Source of the DNA: JBDFMH01 sp047238125
GTDB taxonomy: Bacteria > Pseudomonadota > Alphaproteobacteria > Sphingomonadales > Sphingomonadaceae
DNA: 64,000 nt
Direction: 5' to 3'
Assembly: GCF_047238125.1 (NCBI RefSeq)
Contig: NZ_JBDFMH010000001.1
Coordinates: 744,001 to 808,000, forward strand
The notes under the pieces are model-generated. The model ran no database searches, was not told the DNA's origin, and saw only the letters and a program-made list of their open reading frames with translations. The position numbers and the translations under genes are program-made. Position 1 is the stretch's first letter, and each line of letters begins with the position of its first letter. Positions 1-8,600 of this stretch are shown here, one piece after another.

Positions 1-838
1 ACCAGATCGGAGCGCCGCCACCGGTGGCAAGCGCCACGCCGGCGAGCGGGATATCCTGCGCCGGCAGCCCATCCGCCAGCCGAAGCTGCACAAGCGCTTC
101 CGCCGCCCGGCCTTCGTCGATCCGGTAATCGACGAGCAGAGCATGGCGGCGCAGCGAGATGCGGTGGCGCGCGGTGCCGAGATAGGCTTCCTGCGCAACC
201 GCGTCCTGCCGCCACGAAAGCGCATCCCCCGCATAAGCGAGCAGTTCGGCAAGGGTCACGCCGAGATCGGCGGGCGAGCGGCCCTCCCAGCCCGGCAACA
301 GCGCCCGCATGCGATCCAGCATCAATCGTCTGAAACCAGTATAGTCGCGCGCCAGCGTATCAAACGGGATGGCAGGCGGCGGCGGCTTGTTCTCTGAACA
401 GCCAGGCGCCACGCAATCTGCATCGCCAGAACAGTCGACCTTGAAGGAGAAGGCGATCGCTGCCAGCCGTGGATCGAGGCCTGCAGGCGGCCGATCGTCT
501 CCCAGCCCCCGGTGCAGGCGCAACTCATACGGCGCGTTGCCGCCGGGCCGGTCCGTCCACACCACGAGGTTGCGGTCCGGATCGAGGCCGAGCGGGCCCA
601 GTGCGGGCACATCGGCAGGGCGGGAGACTGCCGTCACCGAGACGGCTGGCGCGCCGGTGATCTGGGCAAAAGGCAGCTCGGCCAGCGGCTTCAGCATATG
701 GACGACCAGTAGCTGCTGCCGTGCGATGCCCGGCGGTGCATCCCGGTCCAGCACGTCCAGCCATTCGATGCCGTTCAGCAACGGATGGTCGGCCACGCGC
801 GCGCGGCGCGTCTCGTCGCAGCAAAGATAGCGGGTCAT
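1..838 (-). CDS. eCIS baseplate assembly protein, J/gp6-like (partial, cut by window edge)
   Basis: The frame is open from an ATG at 838 to the left edge with no stop, so about 279 N-terminal residues are visible. It begins MTRYLCCDETRR and continues LNGIEWLDVLD, then around residues 190-245 carries PGWEGRSPADLGVTLAELL, LSWRQDAVAQEAYLGTARHR and LVDYRIDEG. These blocks are typical of the putative baseplate assembly family (T4 gp6/Mu J-related) of phage-tail-like particles, which forms the baseplate wedge around the hub. The ATG overlaps the stop of the gp25-like gene (ATGA). The C-terminal half, with the more conserved wedge core, lies outside the window. The family call is firm; the exact Afp/Pvc equivalent (Afp11 or Afp12) is not decided. 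Confidence 0.88.
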   Translation of the reverse strand, partial: MTRYLCCDETRRARVADHPLLNGIEWLDVLDRDAPPGIARQQLLVVHMLKPLAELPFAQITGAPAVSVTAVSRPADVPALGPLGLDPDRNLVVWTDRPGGNAPYELRLHRGLGDDRPPAGLDPRLAAIAFSFKVDCSGDADCVAPGCSENKPPPPAIPFDTLARDYTGFRRLMLDRMRALLPGWEGRSPADLGVTLAELLAYAGDALSWRQDAVAQEAYLGTARHRISLRRHALLVDYRIDEGRAAEALVQLRLADGLPAQDIPLAGVALATGGGAPIW

Positions 839-1209
839 CCCACGCCCCCCGGTGCGACCGCGAACGCCTCCGTCAGCAACCGATCGTCGGCCAGCAACCG
901 GTAGCGCAGGGCGACACGTAGCTCGGCATCGGACGCCTCGACATCCAGCCCCTCCACCGCGATCAGATCGGCCAGATGGCGCTGCAGCGCGGTGGCGATC
1001 AGCATCCGTGCCGCCGCAGCCAGTTCCAAGCTGTTCGGTGCGAACACCAACTGCAGCACTCCGCAGCCGAAATCAGGCCGCATCGGCCGTTCGCCCGGAC
1101 TGGTGAACAGGATCTGCTCGATCAGCCCGCGTACCCATTGCGCATGATCGGCGGCGCGCGTGCGGCCGCTGCCGTCGAACCCGAGCGGAAAGGCGAAGGC
1201 GCCGTTCAT
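835..1209 (-). CDS. Baseplate wedge protein, gp25-like
   Basis: Encodes 124 aa of the T4 gp25/GPW family, a small wedge subunit found in all contractile systems, where it helps nucleate sheath assembly. Visible family features are an N-terminal FPLGFDGSGRT segment, then VRGLIEQILFTSPGERPMRPDFGCG near residues 25-50, and LIATALQRHL in the middle. The start is ATG 1209 because it overlaps the upstream TGA as ATGA; a longer in-frame extension to 1401 would run through the PAAR-like gene. Length fits the family (about 120-140 aa). Confidence 0.93.
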   Translation of the reverse strand: MNGAFAFPLGFDGSGRTRAADHAQWVRGLIEQILFTSPGERPMRPDFGCGVLQLVFAPNSLELAAAARMLIATALQRHLADLIAVEGLDVEASDAELRVALRYRLLADDRLLTEAFAVAPGGVG

Positions 1210-1526
1210 ATCGCCGTCACCCGGGGTTGGGCGCCAGCCACGACCAGCGGCACCGCGTTGGGCACGGTCACGGCCTGGCTGTCCAGCAGCAGCAGCGGCT
1301 GGCCGAGCGACGTCACGCGCGCCGCCGCCGACACGAATTGTGCGGAAACGCACGGCAACGGCGCCCCGGCGACGTTGAACGGGCATCCCGCCACCAGCCA
1401 CGGCGCGGTAACGGTCACTACCGGCTGGCCGCTCACCAATACGCGCACGTTGGGTGCCGTGGGCTGCGCGCTGCCGCCATGCACGCAGCTGACGATCGCA
1501 CCCTGGTGGAGCAGCGGGCCCGGCAT
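1206..1526 (-). CDS. PAAR-like spike-tip protein
   Basis: Encodes 106 aa, starting MPGPLLHQGAIVSCVHGG. The order after the gp5-like spike and the start resemble the small PAAR-like/DUF4280-like proteins that cap the VgrG or gp5 spike. Cysteines at SCVHGG, AGCPF and LPCVS and an early His could bind the tip metal ion; this is inferred from family logic, not proven here. TGATG joins it to the preceding gene by a single shared base. The family assignment rests on context plus weak motifs. Confidence 0.75.
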   Translation of the reverse strand: MPGPLLHQGAIVSCVHGGSAQPTAPNVRVLVSGQPVVTVTAPWLVAGCPFNVAGAPLPCVSAQFVSAAARVTSLGQPLLLLDSQAVTVPNAVPLVVAGAQPRVTAI

Positions 1527-2038
1527 CACGTGACCACCAGCGCGCCGGAGTTGATCGTCACGCTCGGCCCGGCCAGCACGATGCTGGCACCTTTGCCGTT
1601 CTGGATGGTGATGCCGGTGTCGTTGACGGTGATGGTCGCACCGGTCCCGCTTTTCAATACGATGCCGCCGGTCGGGCCGGGCAGGTCCGATATGGTCAGG
1701 CCGTTCTGCAGCGGCGTCTGCAACGTGATCGCGGGCACGCCGGGCGGGGTCGCTGCGGCAAGCGTGGGCAGCTCGGCAGCGCTGCCCCAGAAACAGCCGC
1801 TCCAGATCGGGCGGTCCGGGTCGCCAGCCTCGAATTCCACCCACACGCCCGCACCGGGCGGCGGCACCGCGACCATGCCGGTCTGGATGCCGGCGACGGG
1901 CACGCACGGCATCGCCCAGCTCAACGGCGCGAGCCCGCTGACGTCGGGCGCTTGCACCTGCAGCCGCCCGATACCAAGCGGATCGACATTGTTCAGCACC
2001 ACGCCGCGATGCTTGCCGAAGAAGCGCCCGCCGCTCAC
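1526..2038 (-). CDS. Spike protein, baseplate assembly protein V / gp5 OB-fold
   Basis: Encodes 170 aa from a GTG at 2038 that overlaps the hub stop as GTGA; an in-frame ATG at 2143 lies deep inside the hub gene and was not used. The protein opens with a gp5/VgrG-type OB fold (GVVLNNVDPLGIGRLQVQ, then MVAVPPPGAGVWVEFEAGDP and PIWSGCFWG, residues about 10-90). It ends in short beta-repeat sequence (KSGTGATITVNDTGITIQN) expected of the triple-stranded spike helix. Together with the next gene upstream it would form a split VgrG: hub plus spike. Confidence 0.9.
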   Translation of the reverse strand: MSGGRFFGKHRGVVLNNVDPLGIGRLQVQAPDVSGLAPLSWAMPCVPVAGIQTGMVAVPPPGAGVWVEFEAGDPDRPIWSGCFWGSAAELPTLAAATPPGVPAITLQTPLQNGLTISDLPGPTGGIVLKSGTGATITVNDTGITIQNGKGASIVLAGPSVTINSGALVVT

Positions 2039-3174
2039 GCCGCCACCCGATCGACCGTGGGGATCAGCCCATTGCGCGTAAGCCGGAAATTCTGGCGGAA
2101 ACTGCCGCGGGTCAGCGTCGTGGTGACCGAGGCGACGAACCACAGCCCGTCATAGGCGATGCCGACCCCGCGCAGCCCGACCAGCCCGCGCGCGCGCAGC
2201 GGCTGGCCATAGCGCAGCACGTCCAGCGATCCCTCGGCCTCCGCGGCGTCCTGACTGCGCGAAGCCGCGGCGATGCCCGCCATGATCGCTTCGGCAGGGC
2301 TCAGCCCGGCTGTGTCAGGTAGCGGCGTCACCCGCGCGACCGGCGTCGGCAGCAGCCCCAGCGGCGGCTGAAGCGGGTTCAGCGCGGGCACGGGCAGCGG
2401 GATCGGCGCGCGGGTCGTCTGGTTCTGGATATAAACGATCGGCAGCACGCCGCGGCTGGGATCGAAGCGCAGGCGCAGCTCCTCGACATTGGTCAGCGAG
2501 TCCATGTCGACGTTCAGCGCGGGTTGCGGGATGCCCAGCTTCAGTTCCGGCCCGAAATAGGCGACCGATGTCGCGGGCACCGGTGTCGGCTCGATATAGA
2601 AGACATAGCCGCAATCGCGTGCCAGCTGCTGTAGATAACCGAGGTCGGTGCCTTTGTGCGCAGGCACGCGATCGACGGGCACGGGCACGTCGGGCAGCAG
2701 CGGCGGGATCGGCAGCGGCACGATCCCGAACGCGGCATAGCGCGCACAGATCAGCGCGACCCGCGCCGGGATCGGCATCGCCGGATAGGGCAAGCCGGAA
2801 AAATCGACGCGGTCCATCACTGCGCTCAGATCATCGCCGGTGATGACGATCCGGCCAGGTTCCCCGGGGCTGCCGGCAACGACTTCGGCATGCGCCATCA
2901 CGCCATCGAACAGCGGTACCGGGGCGCCACCCATCATCGCCAGGATCAGCACCCGCAGCGGCGGTGTCGCCGGGCTCACCGCGCCGCCGGTTGCGAGCAG
3001 GAGGAGGGTATTGAGTTCGGACCTGCGGTCGATCGCAAGCGTGATCTGGAAGCCGCTGGGCCCGCCCGAGGCCGTCGTGATCTCCACCTTCTCGACCGCT
3101 TCGATCACGAGACGCGGTGCCGGCAGCGGCACGATCGGGCCGATCATCAGCATCAGCCGAACCGCCTCAATCAT
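2035..3174 (-). CDS. Baseplate hub protein, phage late control D / gp27-like
   Basis: Encodes 379 aa. In the family, gp27/gpD proteins form the trimeric hub linking the inner tube to the spike. The layout fits: an N-terminal barrel (VEKVEITTASGGPSGFQITLAID), then GDDLSAVMDR, a middle segment with GTDLGYLQQLARDCGYVFYI (around residue 180), and a C-terminal barrel ending GSFRQNFRLTRNGLIPTVDR, a typical end for this family. It overlaps the LysM gene by 8 bp and the gp5 gene by 4 bp. Hydrophobic proline-rich stretches (IVPLPIPPLLPDVPVPVD) occur between domains. Confidence 0.9.
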   Translation of the reverse strand: MIEAVRLMLMIGPIVPLPAPRLVIEAVEKVEITTASGGPSGFQITLAIDRRSELNTLLLLATGGAVSPATPPLRVLILAMMGGAPVPLFDGVMAHAEVVAGSPGEPGRIVITGDDLSAVMDRVDFSGLPYPAMPIPARVALICARYAAFGIVPLPIPPLLPDVPVPVDRVPAHKGTDLGYLQQLARDCGYVFYIEPTPVPATSVAYFGPELKLGIPQPALNVDMDSLTNVEELRLRFDPSRGVLPIVYIQNQTTRAPIPLPVPALNPLQPPLGLLPTPVARVTPLPDTAGLSPAEAIMAGIAAASRSQDAAEAEGSLDVLRYGQPLRARGLVGLRGVGIAYDGLWFVASVTTTLTRGSFRQNFRLTRNGLIPTVDRVAA

Positions 3175-3529
3175 CGTCCGCGGCCTCCAACCCGGCAGGC
3201 AGAGTGAGACGCACCGTCGATCCGGGGGCCGCAGTCAGCGCGGCCGGATCCGAAACCCCGTTGGCATCCGCCAGCCGCCACCACGACAGCGGATCGCCCA
3301 GGTGCCTCGCTGCGAGCAGATCGGGGCGGTCGCCCGCTTGCGTGCGCACGGTGGCGAGCGTCGTCAGGTCCGCCGGATCCGGCAGCGGCCGCCGCAGCGA
3401 ATAGCGGTGGGTACTTCCGTCCGGCGCGGTCCACGTGGCGGTCGCGACGCCATGGTAGCGGCTGCCGGCCGGATAGGCCGCAACGTCGAGCGCATTGGCC
3501 TGGCGGAATGCATCGATCGGGTCGCTCAC
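3167..3529 (-). CDS. LysM-domain baseplate adapter protein
   Basis: Encodes 120 aa. A LysM-like, gp53-type segment is visible near residues 65-110: DRPDLLAARHLGDPLSWWRLADANG followed by PGSTVRLTLP. In Afp, PVC and related particles a small LysM protein sits between the tube and the hub or baseplate. The N-terminal half (GVATATWTAPDGSTHRYSLRR) has no motif I can name. ATGA overlap with the gene before and an 8-bp overlap with the hub gene place it firmly in the operon. Confidence 0.82.
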   Translation of the reverse strand: MSDPIDAFRQANALDVAAYPAGSRYHGVATATWTAPDGSTHRYSLRRPLPDPADLTTLATVRTQAGDRPDLLAARHLGDPLSWWRLADANGVSDPAALTAAPGSTVRLTLPAGLEAADDD

Positions 3530-4179
3530 GGCACCGCTCCCAGCCCGAGCGCGTCGAGCGGCCGGCCGGGCGCGGATCGCGCCAGCTCCTCCTTGACCTT
3601 GAGATAGCCGAGATGGAGCGCTGCGCCCCGGTGCCGCGCACCGAGCTCGTCGGGACCGAGCACTGCCATCGCTATCGTCACCGTCGCGCGGATCGGGTTC
3701 AGGCGCGGATCGAACGCTTCCTCGACGATCGACAGGTCGGTGATCCGCACCGGCGCGACCCGGCGGCCACCCCAGACGAACAGCGCCAGCGGTGCCTCGA
3801 TTGGCGCGACCTCCAGCATCCCGAGATCGGCGAGCCGGCGACGGTCCTCGAGTTGGCCGGTGGTGGGATGCAGCAGCAGTTCGAGCGCGGAAAGCTGTGG
3901 CTGCAATCCATCGGCGACCACTGCCGGGAAGCTTGCCGGCACCTCCAGCTGGTCGGCCGCATCGAGCACCGCTTCGAGCTGGTAACGCTCCACCGCGGGT
4001 CCGCGCAGCCGGAGCGGACCGCCCCGGCCAGGCGTGTCGCTGGCCCGTGGCTGGAGACTGCGGGTCAGCCGCTCTGGATTATATTGCAGCGCGATGACTT
4101 GCCGGACCGCGCCCGACGCGACGTCGATCTGGACGATGCCGGCCTTCAGCACGCGCGGCGATGTCGACAGGCCGGTCAC
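3526..4179 (-). CDS. CIS tube-baseplate adapter, Afp7/Pvc7-like (CIS_tube family)
   Basis: Encodes 217 aa. The N-terminus (LKAGIVQIDVASG then IALQYNPERLTRSLQP, residues about 12-45) is the hallmark of the contractile-injection tube/adapter family, and the C-terminal half (DPRLNPIRATVTIAMAVL then HLGYLKVKEELA) also fits. In characterised eCIS this class forms a ring joining the inner tube to the hub. ATGA overlaps occur on both sides. It was not compared with structures, so equivalence to Afp7 is inferred from sequence pattern and gene order. Confidence 0.85.
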   Translation of the reverse strand: MTGLSTSPRVLKAGIVQIDVASGAVRQVIALQYNPERLTRSLQPRASDTPGRGGPLRLRGPAVERYQLEAVLDAADQLEVPASFPAVVADGLQPQLSALELLLHPTTGQLEDRRRLADLGMLEVAPIEAPLALFVWGGRRVAPVRITDLSIVEEAFDPRLNPIRATVTIAMAVLGPDELGARHRGAALHLGYLKVKEELARSAPGRPLDALGLGAVP

Positions 4180-5261
4180 CGTCCGGTGCCTTGGGACTGC
4201 ACGACATGCGCAAGCTCGTGTGCGATTAGACGCCGCCCGGCGGCATTGCCAGGTTGGTAACGGCCGGATGCGAAGGCGAGATGGTGGCCCAGCGCCCAGG
4301 CCTTCGCGCCCACCGCCCGCGCCGCCGCCTGGCCGGCGATATCGTCATGCACGCGGACCGCGGCGAAATCGGCCCCGAACCGCCGTTCCATATCCAGCCG
4401 CAACCCGGGCTCGAGCGGTCGTCCGGGATCGGCCAGAGCGCGGTCGACGGCGGCAGGCGCGGCATCGGTCGCCGGCGCGCCAGGCTCGGCCGAGCGCTGC
4501 AGCTCGCGCAGTTTCAGCTGTAGCTCCGGCGTCGGAATTTGCGGACCGCGATAGCCGGTGGCCGGCCGAGCGGGTGCTGCCGCCGGTAGCGTCAGCGCGG
4601 GCCATCGCGCCGCGATCGCGTCGATGTCGACCTCGGGCTGGCGAAGTCGTGCAGCCGCCGCGCGCGCCACTTCACCGACATCGGGGGCGGGGATCGGCCC
4701 ACGCCACCCCGGCTCGCGCAAGGGCTGCAACCTGGGATCAGGCTCGGCGGCCGTTTTCGGCCTCTCTTCATATGATCCGCCGAAACTGAAGTCGGCAAAG
4801 ATCGGCCAGCTTGCCGACACGCCCGCGGCGAACTCGCCAGCTCCGTCCAGTCCTTTCAGATTGAGCTTCCAGTCGATCCCCCCGGCCGGGATTTCGGGAA
4901 TATCGACCGGCGGGTCCTTGCGCGCCACCGCCAGTCCGGTCAGCGCGCTCGCCCCGGCTCCGATCAGCAGCGAACGGCCAAGCATTGTCTCGGTCGCCCA
5001 TCGCACCGGGCCAAGCTGCTTGATCCGCTGCTTCACCGCCTTGCCCGTTTCCGTCTTGGGCAGCGCCTCGGCCACCTTCTTCGCGCCGTCCTTCAGCTTC
5101 TCCTCATCGGTCTTCTCACAGCGCAATGCTGGCCCGGCGCGGCTGAGCGCGGGGGCGCGGCCGGCGAGCACGGCAGCAGCGGCGCGATCGGCTTCGGCCT
5201 CCAGCCGATCGTCGCTGCGTGCCGCGGGTATGTCGCGCGCCGGAGATGCTGCCATTCTCAT
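4176..5261 (-). CDS. DUF4157 (eCIS-core) protein with HELAH metalloprotease motif
   Basis: Encodes 361 aa. The last 82 residues match the DUF4157 pattern: GRPLEPGLRLDMERRFGADF, VRVHDDIAG, FASGRYQPGN, then HELAH at residues 348-352. DUF4157 is the domain most strongly linked to eCIS loci and is found in cargo and accessory proteins. The EADR segment that usually lies just before the domain is here near residue 23, about 255 residues upstream. The space between holds a charged stretch, a small-residue hydrophobic stretch near residue 100 and a long Pro/Ala-rich part. The protein ends ten residues after HELAH, so it carries no C-terminal toxin. It may process or load cargo; this is unproven. Confidence 0.88.
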   Translation of the reverse strand: MRMAASPARDIPAARSDDRLEAEADRAAAAVLAGRAPALSRAGPALRCEKTDEEKLKDGAKKVAEALPKTETGKAVKQRIKQLGPVRWATETMLGRSLLIGAGASALTGLAVARKDPPVDIPEIPAGGIDWKLNLKGLDGAGEFAAGVSASWPIFADFSFGGSYEERPKTAAEPDPRLQPLREPGWRGPIPAPDVGEVARAAAARLRQPEVDIDAIAARWPALTLPAAAPARPATGYRGPQIPTPELQLKLRELQRSAEPGAPATDAAPAAVDRALADPGRPLEPGLRLDMERRFGADFAAVRVHDDIAGQAAARAVGAKAWALGHHLAFASGRYQPGNAAGRRLIAHELAHVVQSQGTGR

Positions 5262-5488
5262 GCGGCAAGCACCTTGGCCAGCGCCTGTCCCGCCGCGCGT
5301 CCCAGCGTCGTTGCCTGCCCCGCGGGCGTGGGCGGCAGAGTGACACGGATCATCTCGCGCCGAGCGGGGTGATTGGCGATCCCTGCCTCCATGAGAGCGG
5401 CGCGCAACGCGTTCACCAGTGCCGCCTCGTCGATGCCAGCGGCGCCGTGCACGACGAGCCGGTCGATGCGGATTGTGACCCGGCTCAT
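5258..5488 (-). CDS. Small eCIS-associated protein of unknown function
   Basis: Encodes 76 aa beginning MSRVTIRIDRLVVHG, followed by an alanine-rich amphipathic region (EAALVNALRAALMEAG) and a C-terminal GRAAGQALAKVLAA helix. No catalytic motif is seen. It lies between the AAA+ ATPase and the DUF4157 gene with ATGA overlaps on both sides, which supports a real, co-translated gene. Short proteins of this shape occur next to DUF4157 genes in other eCIS loci, from general recollection of such loci; the role is unknown. Confidence 0.75.
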   Translation of the reverse strand: MSRVTIRIDRLVVHGAAGIDEAALVNALRAALMEAGIANHPARREMIRVTLPPTPAGQATTLGRAAGQALAKVLAA

Positions 5489-7341
5489 GCCCAGCCTCGC
5501 GTTTCGGCGTCGCTCAGCGGACGTTCGCGTTTCGCCGCATCGGCGCGCGCCGCGACAACCATGTCCGCCATCACCGGGGCCCGGCCCGCATCGGCGGCGA
5601 TGAAGGCGGCATTGAGCGCGATCGTACGGATCGCCCCCCCGGCGACCGCCAGCCGCGCCAGTCGGTCCGGGTCGATCGCGCCGGCCGGCATTCCCGGCGG
5701 CAGCACGCGTCGCCAGATCGCCGCGCGGGCGGCTTCGTCGGGGAACGGAAAGGTGATCACGAAGCGCAATCGGCGCAGGAAGGCCGGGTCGATCGCGGAT
5801 TTCAGGTTGGTCGTCAGGATCGCCAACCCCGCGAACCGCTCAACCCGCTGGAGCAGATAGCCGACCTCCAGATTGGCGTAGCGGTCATGGGCCTCGCGCA
5901 CCTCGCCGCGCTTGCCGAACAGCGCGTCGGCCTCATCGAACAGCAGCGCCGCCCCCGCATCCTCGGCGGCATCGAACAGCCGGCGCAGATTCTTCTCGGT
6001 CTCTCCGATATATTTGCTGACGGTTGCGGACAGATCGACCCGGTAGAGATCGATCCCGAGCGCGTGCGCGATCGCTTCGGCCGCCATCGTCTTGCCGGTG
6101 CCGCTTTCGCCCGCGAACAGCGCCGTCACGCCGAGTCCGCGGCCGCCTTGGCTTGCCGCGCCCCAGCCGAGCTCGACTTGCGGCCGTGCCCGCATCTGGG
6201 CGATGATCGCATCGATCGACGCGCGCTCGGGCGGCGGCAGTACGAGGTCGTCGAGCGTCGCGCCGCCGCCGATCCGTTCCGCCAGCGAGTCCACCTTGGC
6301 GCGGCCGGCGCTCCGGCAGTCCTGGGCCAGCGTCGCGGGATCGCCTGCACCATGCCGGGCGATGGCGGCGGCACCGATGCGATGCCGCAAGGCCAGCGCA
6401 TCGGCTTCCGCGCCGCGCGCTTCGCCCAACGTCGCGCGCCAAAGCGCCGCGCGCTCCACAGGGCCGGGCAGGTCGATTTCGGCGCGCAGCGATGGCCGGT
6501 CGAGCTCGACCGCATCACGCGTCGCGACGATCAGGGGCGCATGGATCGCTTCGGCCAGGCGCAGCGTGGGCGCTGGCAGCGCATCTGGCGCGCGGAGCAG
6601 CAACATCGCACCGGTGAGCGCCGCCTCCCGATCGAGCAACGCGGTCAGACGCACACGTGCGCCGGGCTCGGCCGGCACTGCATCCGCATCGAGCACAAGC
6701 ACCACCAGCCCGAATGCACCGGCGAGAGCGCGCGCGGTGTCGGTCAATCCAGCGCGGTCGTCGCCCGACAGCAGAATTGCAGGCAGCCGCTCGCCTGGCG
6801 CCACGCCGGCCAGCGCGTTCAGCAATCGCGCCACGGTGTCGGCATGCGCAGCCGCCAGCGGCCCGGGCGGCGCGGGATCGAGCGTGGCGATACCGGCGAG
6901 CCGCGGGTCGATCCCGTCGACGCCGAGCAGATAGTGGATCAGACGCTCGTCGATGATCAGCGGCGCGGTGGACAGCGTCGGCCCTTCCTGGGGCATCAGC
7001 AAATGCCAGCGACGGAGGGGTCGTGCCGGCGCGATCGCACTCCAATGGGGTTCGGCGAGCGTCGCCAGCGCCAGCGCCAGCGTCGGCCAGCCATCCGCCG
7101 CCTCGGCGCGCGCTGCGATCGCCTCGGCAAGTCCGCGGTCGACTTGGTGCCCCACCGCCAGCAGGATCAGGTCGCGTTCGAACGGAGACAGCGCGAACAT
7201 CGCCGCCATCCGCGCCAACGGCGCGGCCGGATCGGTCTCGACTTCGGCCATCGGGTAATGCTCGCCCGCAAGCGCGGCGACCAGGCGGGCGATGCCGCTG
7301 GCCAGTGCGGCGCGTGCCGGATGCGGGTGCATCGCGCTCAT
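5485..7341 (-). CDS. AAA+ ATPase of the contractile injection system (Afp15/Pvc15-like)
   Basis: Encodes 618 aa starting MSAMHPHP at 7341, where the ATG overlaps the DUF4255 stop (ATGA); the frame stays open further upstream but that extension lies inside DUF4255. The C-terminal AAA+ module has Walker A GESGTGKT near residue 410, Walker B ALLFDEADALFG near 465, sensor region LAILTTNLKSAIDPAFLRR and an arginine-rich RLRFVITFPFPD segment. The N-terminal 400 residues are a divergent, alanine-rich region containing a probable degenerate second AAA domain. This ATPase is a hallmark of eCIS and separates it from prophage tails. In the family it is linked to assembly or cargo loading. Confidence 0.92.
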   Translation of the reverse strand: MSAMHPHPARAALASGIARLVAALAGEHYPMAEVETDPAAPLARMAAMFALSPFERDLILLAVGHQVDRGLAEAIAARAEAADGWPTLALALATLAEPHWSAIAPARPLRRWHLLMPQEGPTLSTAPLIIDERLIHYLLGVDGIDPRLAGIATLDPAPPGPLAAAHADTVARLLNALAGVAPGERLPAILLSGDDRAGLTDTARALAGAFGLVVLVLDADAVPAEPGARVRLTALLDREAALTGAMLLLRAPDALPAPTLRLAEAIHAPLIVATRDAVELDRPSLRAEIDLPGPVERAALWRATLGEARGAEADALALRHRIGAAAIARHGAGDPATLAQDCRSAGRAKVDSLAERIGGGATLDDLVLPPPERASIDAIIAQMRARPQVELGWGAASQGGRGLGVTALFAGESGTGKTMAAEAIAHALGIDLYRVDLSATVSKYIGETEKNLRRLFDAAEDAGAALLFDEADALFGKRGEVREAHDRYANLEVGYLLQRVERFAGLAILTTNLKSAIDPAFLRRLRFVITFPFPDEAARAAIWRRVLPPGMPAGAIDPDRLARLAVAGGAIRTIALNAAFIAADAGRAPVMADMVVAARADAAKRERPLSDAETRGWA

Positions 7342-8600
7342 GCGATCACCAGTTGCGCATCCGCGCGGAAGGCGGGCGGCTGCGCCGCGCGGTCGACAGG
7401 GTCGCTCTCGAACCCGTCGATCACGATTCGCACGACATGCGCACCCGACGGCGGGTCGACGACGGTGAAGGTCGCGCTGGTCGTCGGCGCGGCGGGGCTT
7501 TCGGCCAGGCTTTCGCGCCCGTCGAGGAGCAGTGCCAGCGTCTGTCCGGGCCGGGCGGCCGGCGTGAAGGAGATTACGATCGTCGCCATATCGTCGGTCG
7601 GTGTCACCGGCCCGGCCGGCAGCGCGGTGAGGGCAGGGCGCACGACCAGCCCCAGCCGATTGCTCGCCCGGCCGTCGGCCGCGACCAGCCACAGCGTGTA
7701 GAGCCCCGCCGGGAACATTGCGGCACCCCCGGCGGGTAGGACCAACAGGCGCTCGCGCGGGCTGCTGCCGGCGGCGAGCGGCATCGTTTCGCGTACGCCG
7801 AACCGGTCGAACGCCAGCACTGCATGGGTGGCGTCGGTCAGCGCGTCGCCGGTCAGCGTCAGCGTCTCGCCCAATGCCGCCACCGGTCCGCCGGCCGGAC
7901 CGGCGATACCGGTGAGGCTCATCGTGGCCGCGCTTACGCCCGAGCGCACCGCGAGCGCGCGGCGGAGAACGGGCAGCGGCGCGGAAACCGGGCGGCGCGA
8001 TTCGATCAGCACCACCGAGGCGATATAGGCTGCGGTCGGCCGATAACTGGTCTGGAGCGACGACCACAGCCGCGCCATTTCCTCGGCGGTCATCGCCGCG
8101 GGCTGGATGCGGATCTGTTCGACCTGGTCGGCAAGCCCGGAGTCCGCGAGCGCGCGCTGCGCCGGCGGCAGCGATGTGCCAAGCTGCGGGCCGGGGTTGA
8201 GCGCACGGCGGATCTGCTCACGTCGCAGCACCGGCGTCTCGTGGATGAGCTGCATCGCATAGCCCAGCAGCACTTCGGCATGCAGTTCCTCGGCACCATA
8301 GGCGGTCAGCAGATAGTGGAGATCGAGCGCGAGCGGCGGGTTGCTGCGTCGTCCCGCGTCGAGCCCGTCGCGCGCTGGCAGGCCGGCATTACGCCAGGCC
8401 GGGTTGGGCGTGACCTGATGGAGGAACAGGTTGAGCTGCGATGCCGCCGGTTGGTTGTTCGGCGATACCCGGTCGGGTGGCAATGCGCTGACCTTTACGG
8501 TGGCGCCCAATATGCCGGCGGCGTTGCCGTCGATCACGCCATCGGCCAGCAGATCGCGCAGCACCGCGGTCACCCCGGCGATGGCGAGCGCGCTGCTCAC
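7338..8600 (-). CDS. DUF4255 tail terminator/cap protein (Pvc16-like)
   Basis: Encodes 420 aa from a GTG at 8600 that overlaps the preceding TGA as GTGA. The N-terminal 190 residues carry the DUF4255 pattern: ALAIAGVTAVLRDLL, QLNLFLHQVTPNPAWRN, LALDLHYLLTAYG, HAEVLLGYAMQLIHE and LWSSLQTSYRPTAAY. Family members cap the distal end of the sheath and tube. The C-terminal 220 residues form IPT/Ig-like beta sandwiches (GETLTLTGDAL, ATFTVVDPPSGAHVVRIVIDG), so the protein is longer than the terminator domain alone. An in-frame ATG further upstream (9053) lies inside the neighbouring gene and was rejected. Confidence 0.9.
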   Translation of the reverse strand: MSSALAIAGVTAVLRDLLADGVIDGNAAGILGATVKVSALPPDRVSPNNQPAASQLNLFLHQVTPNPAWRNAGLPARDGLDAGRRSNPPLALDLHYLLTAYGAEELHAEVLLGYAMQLIHETPVLRREQIRRALNPGPQLGTSLPPAQRALADSGLADQVEQIRIQPAAMTAEEMARLWSSLQTSYRPTAAYIASVVLIESRRPVSAPLPVLRRALAVRSGVSAATMSLTGIAGPAGGPVAALGETLTLTGDALTDATHAVLAFDRFGVRETMPLAAGSSPRERLLVLPAGGAAMFPAGLYTLWLVAADGRASNRLGLVVRPALTALPAGPVTPTDDMATIVISFTPAARPGQTLALLLDGRESLAESPAAPTTSATFTVVDPPSGAHVVRIVIDGFESDPVDRAAQPPAFRADAQLVIA

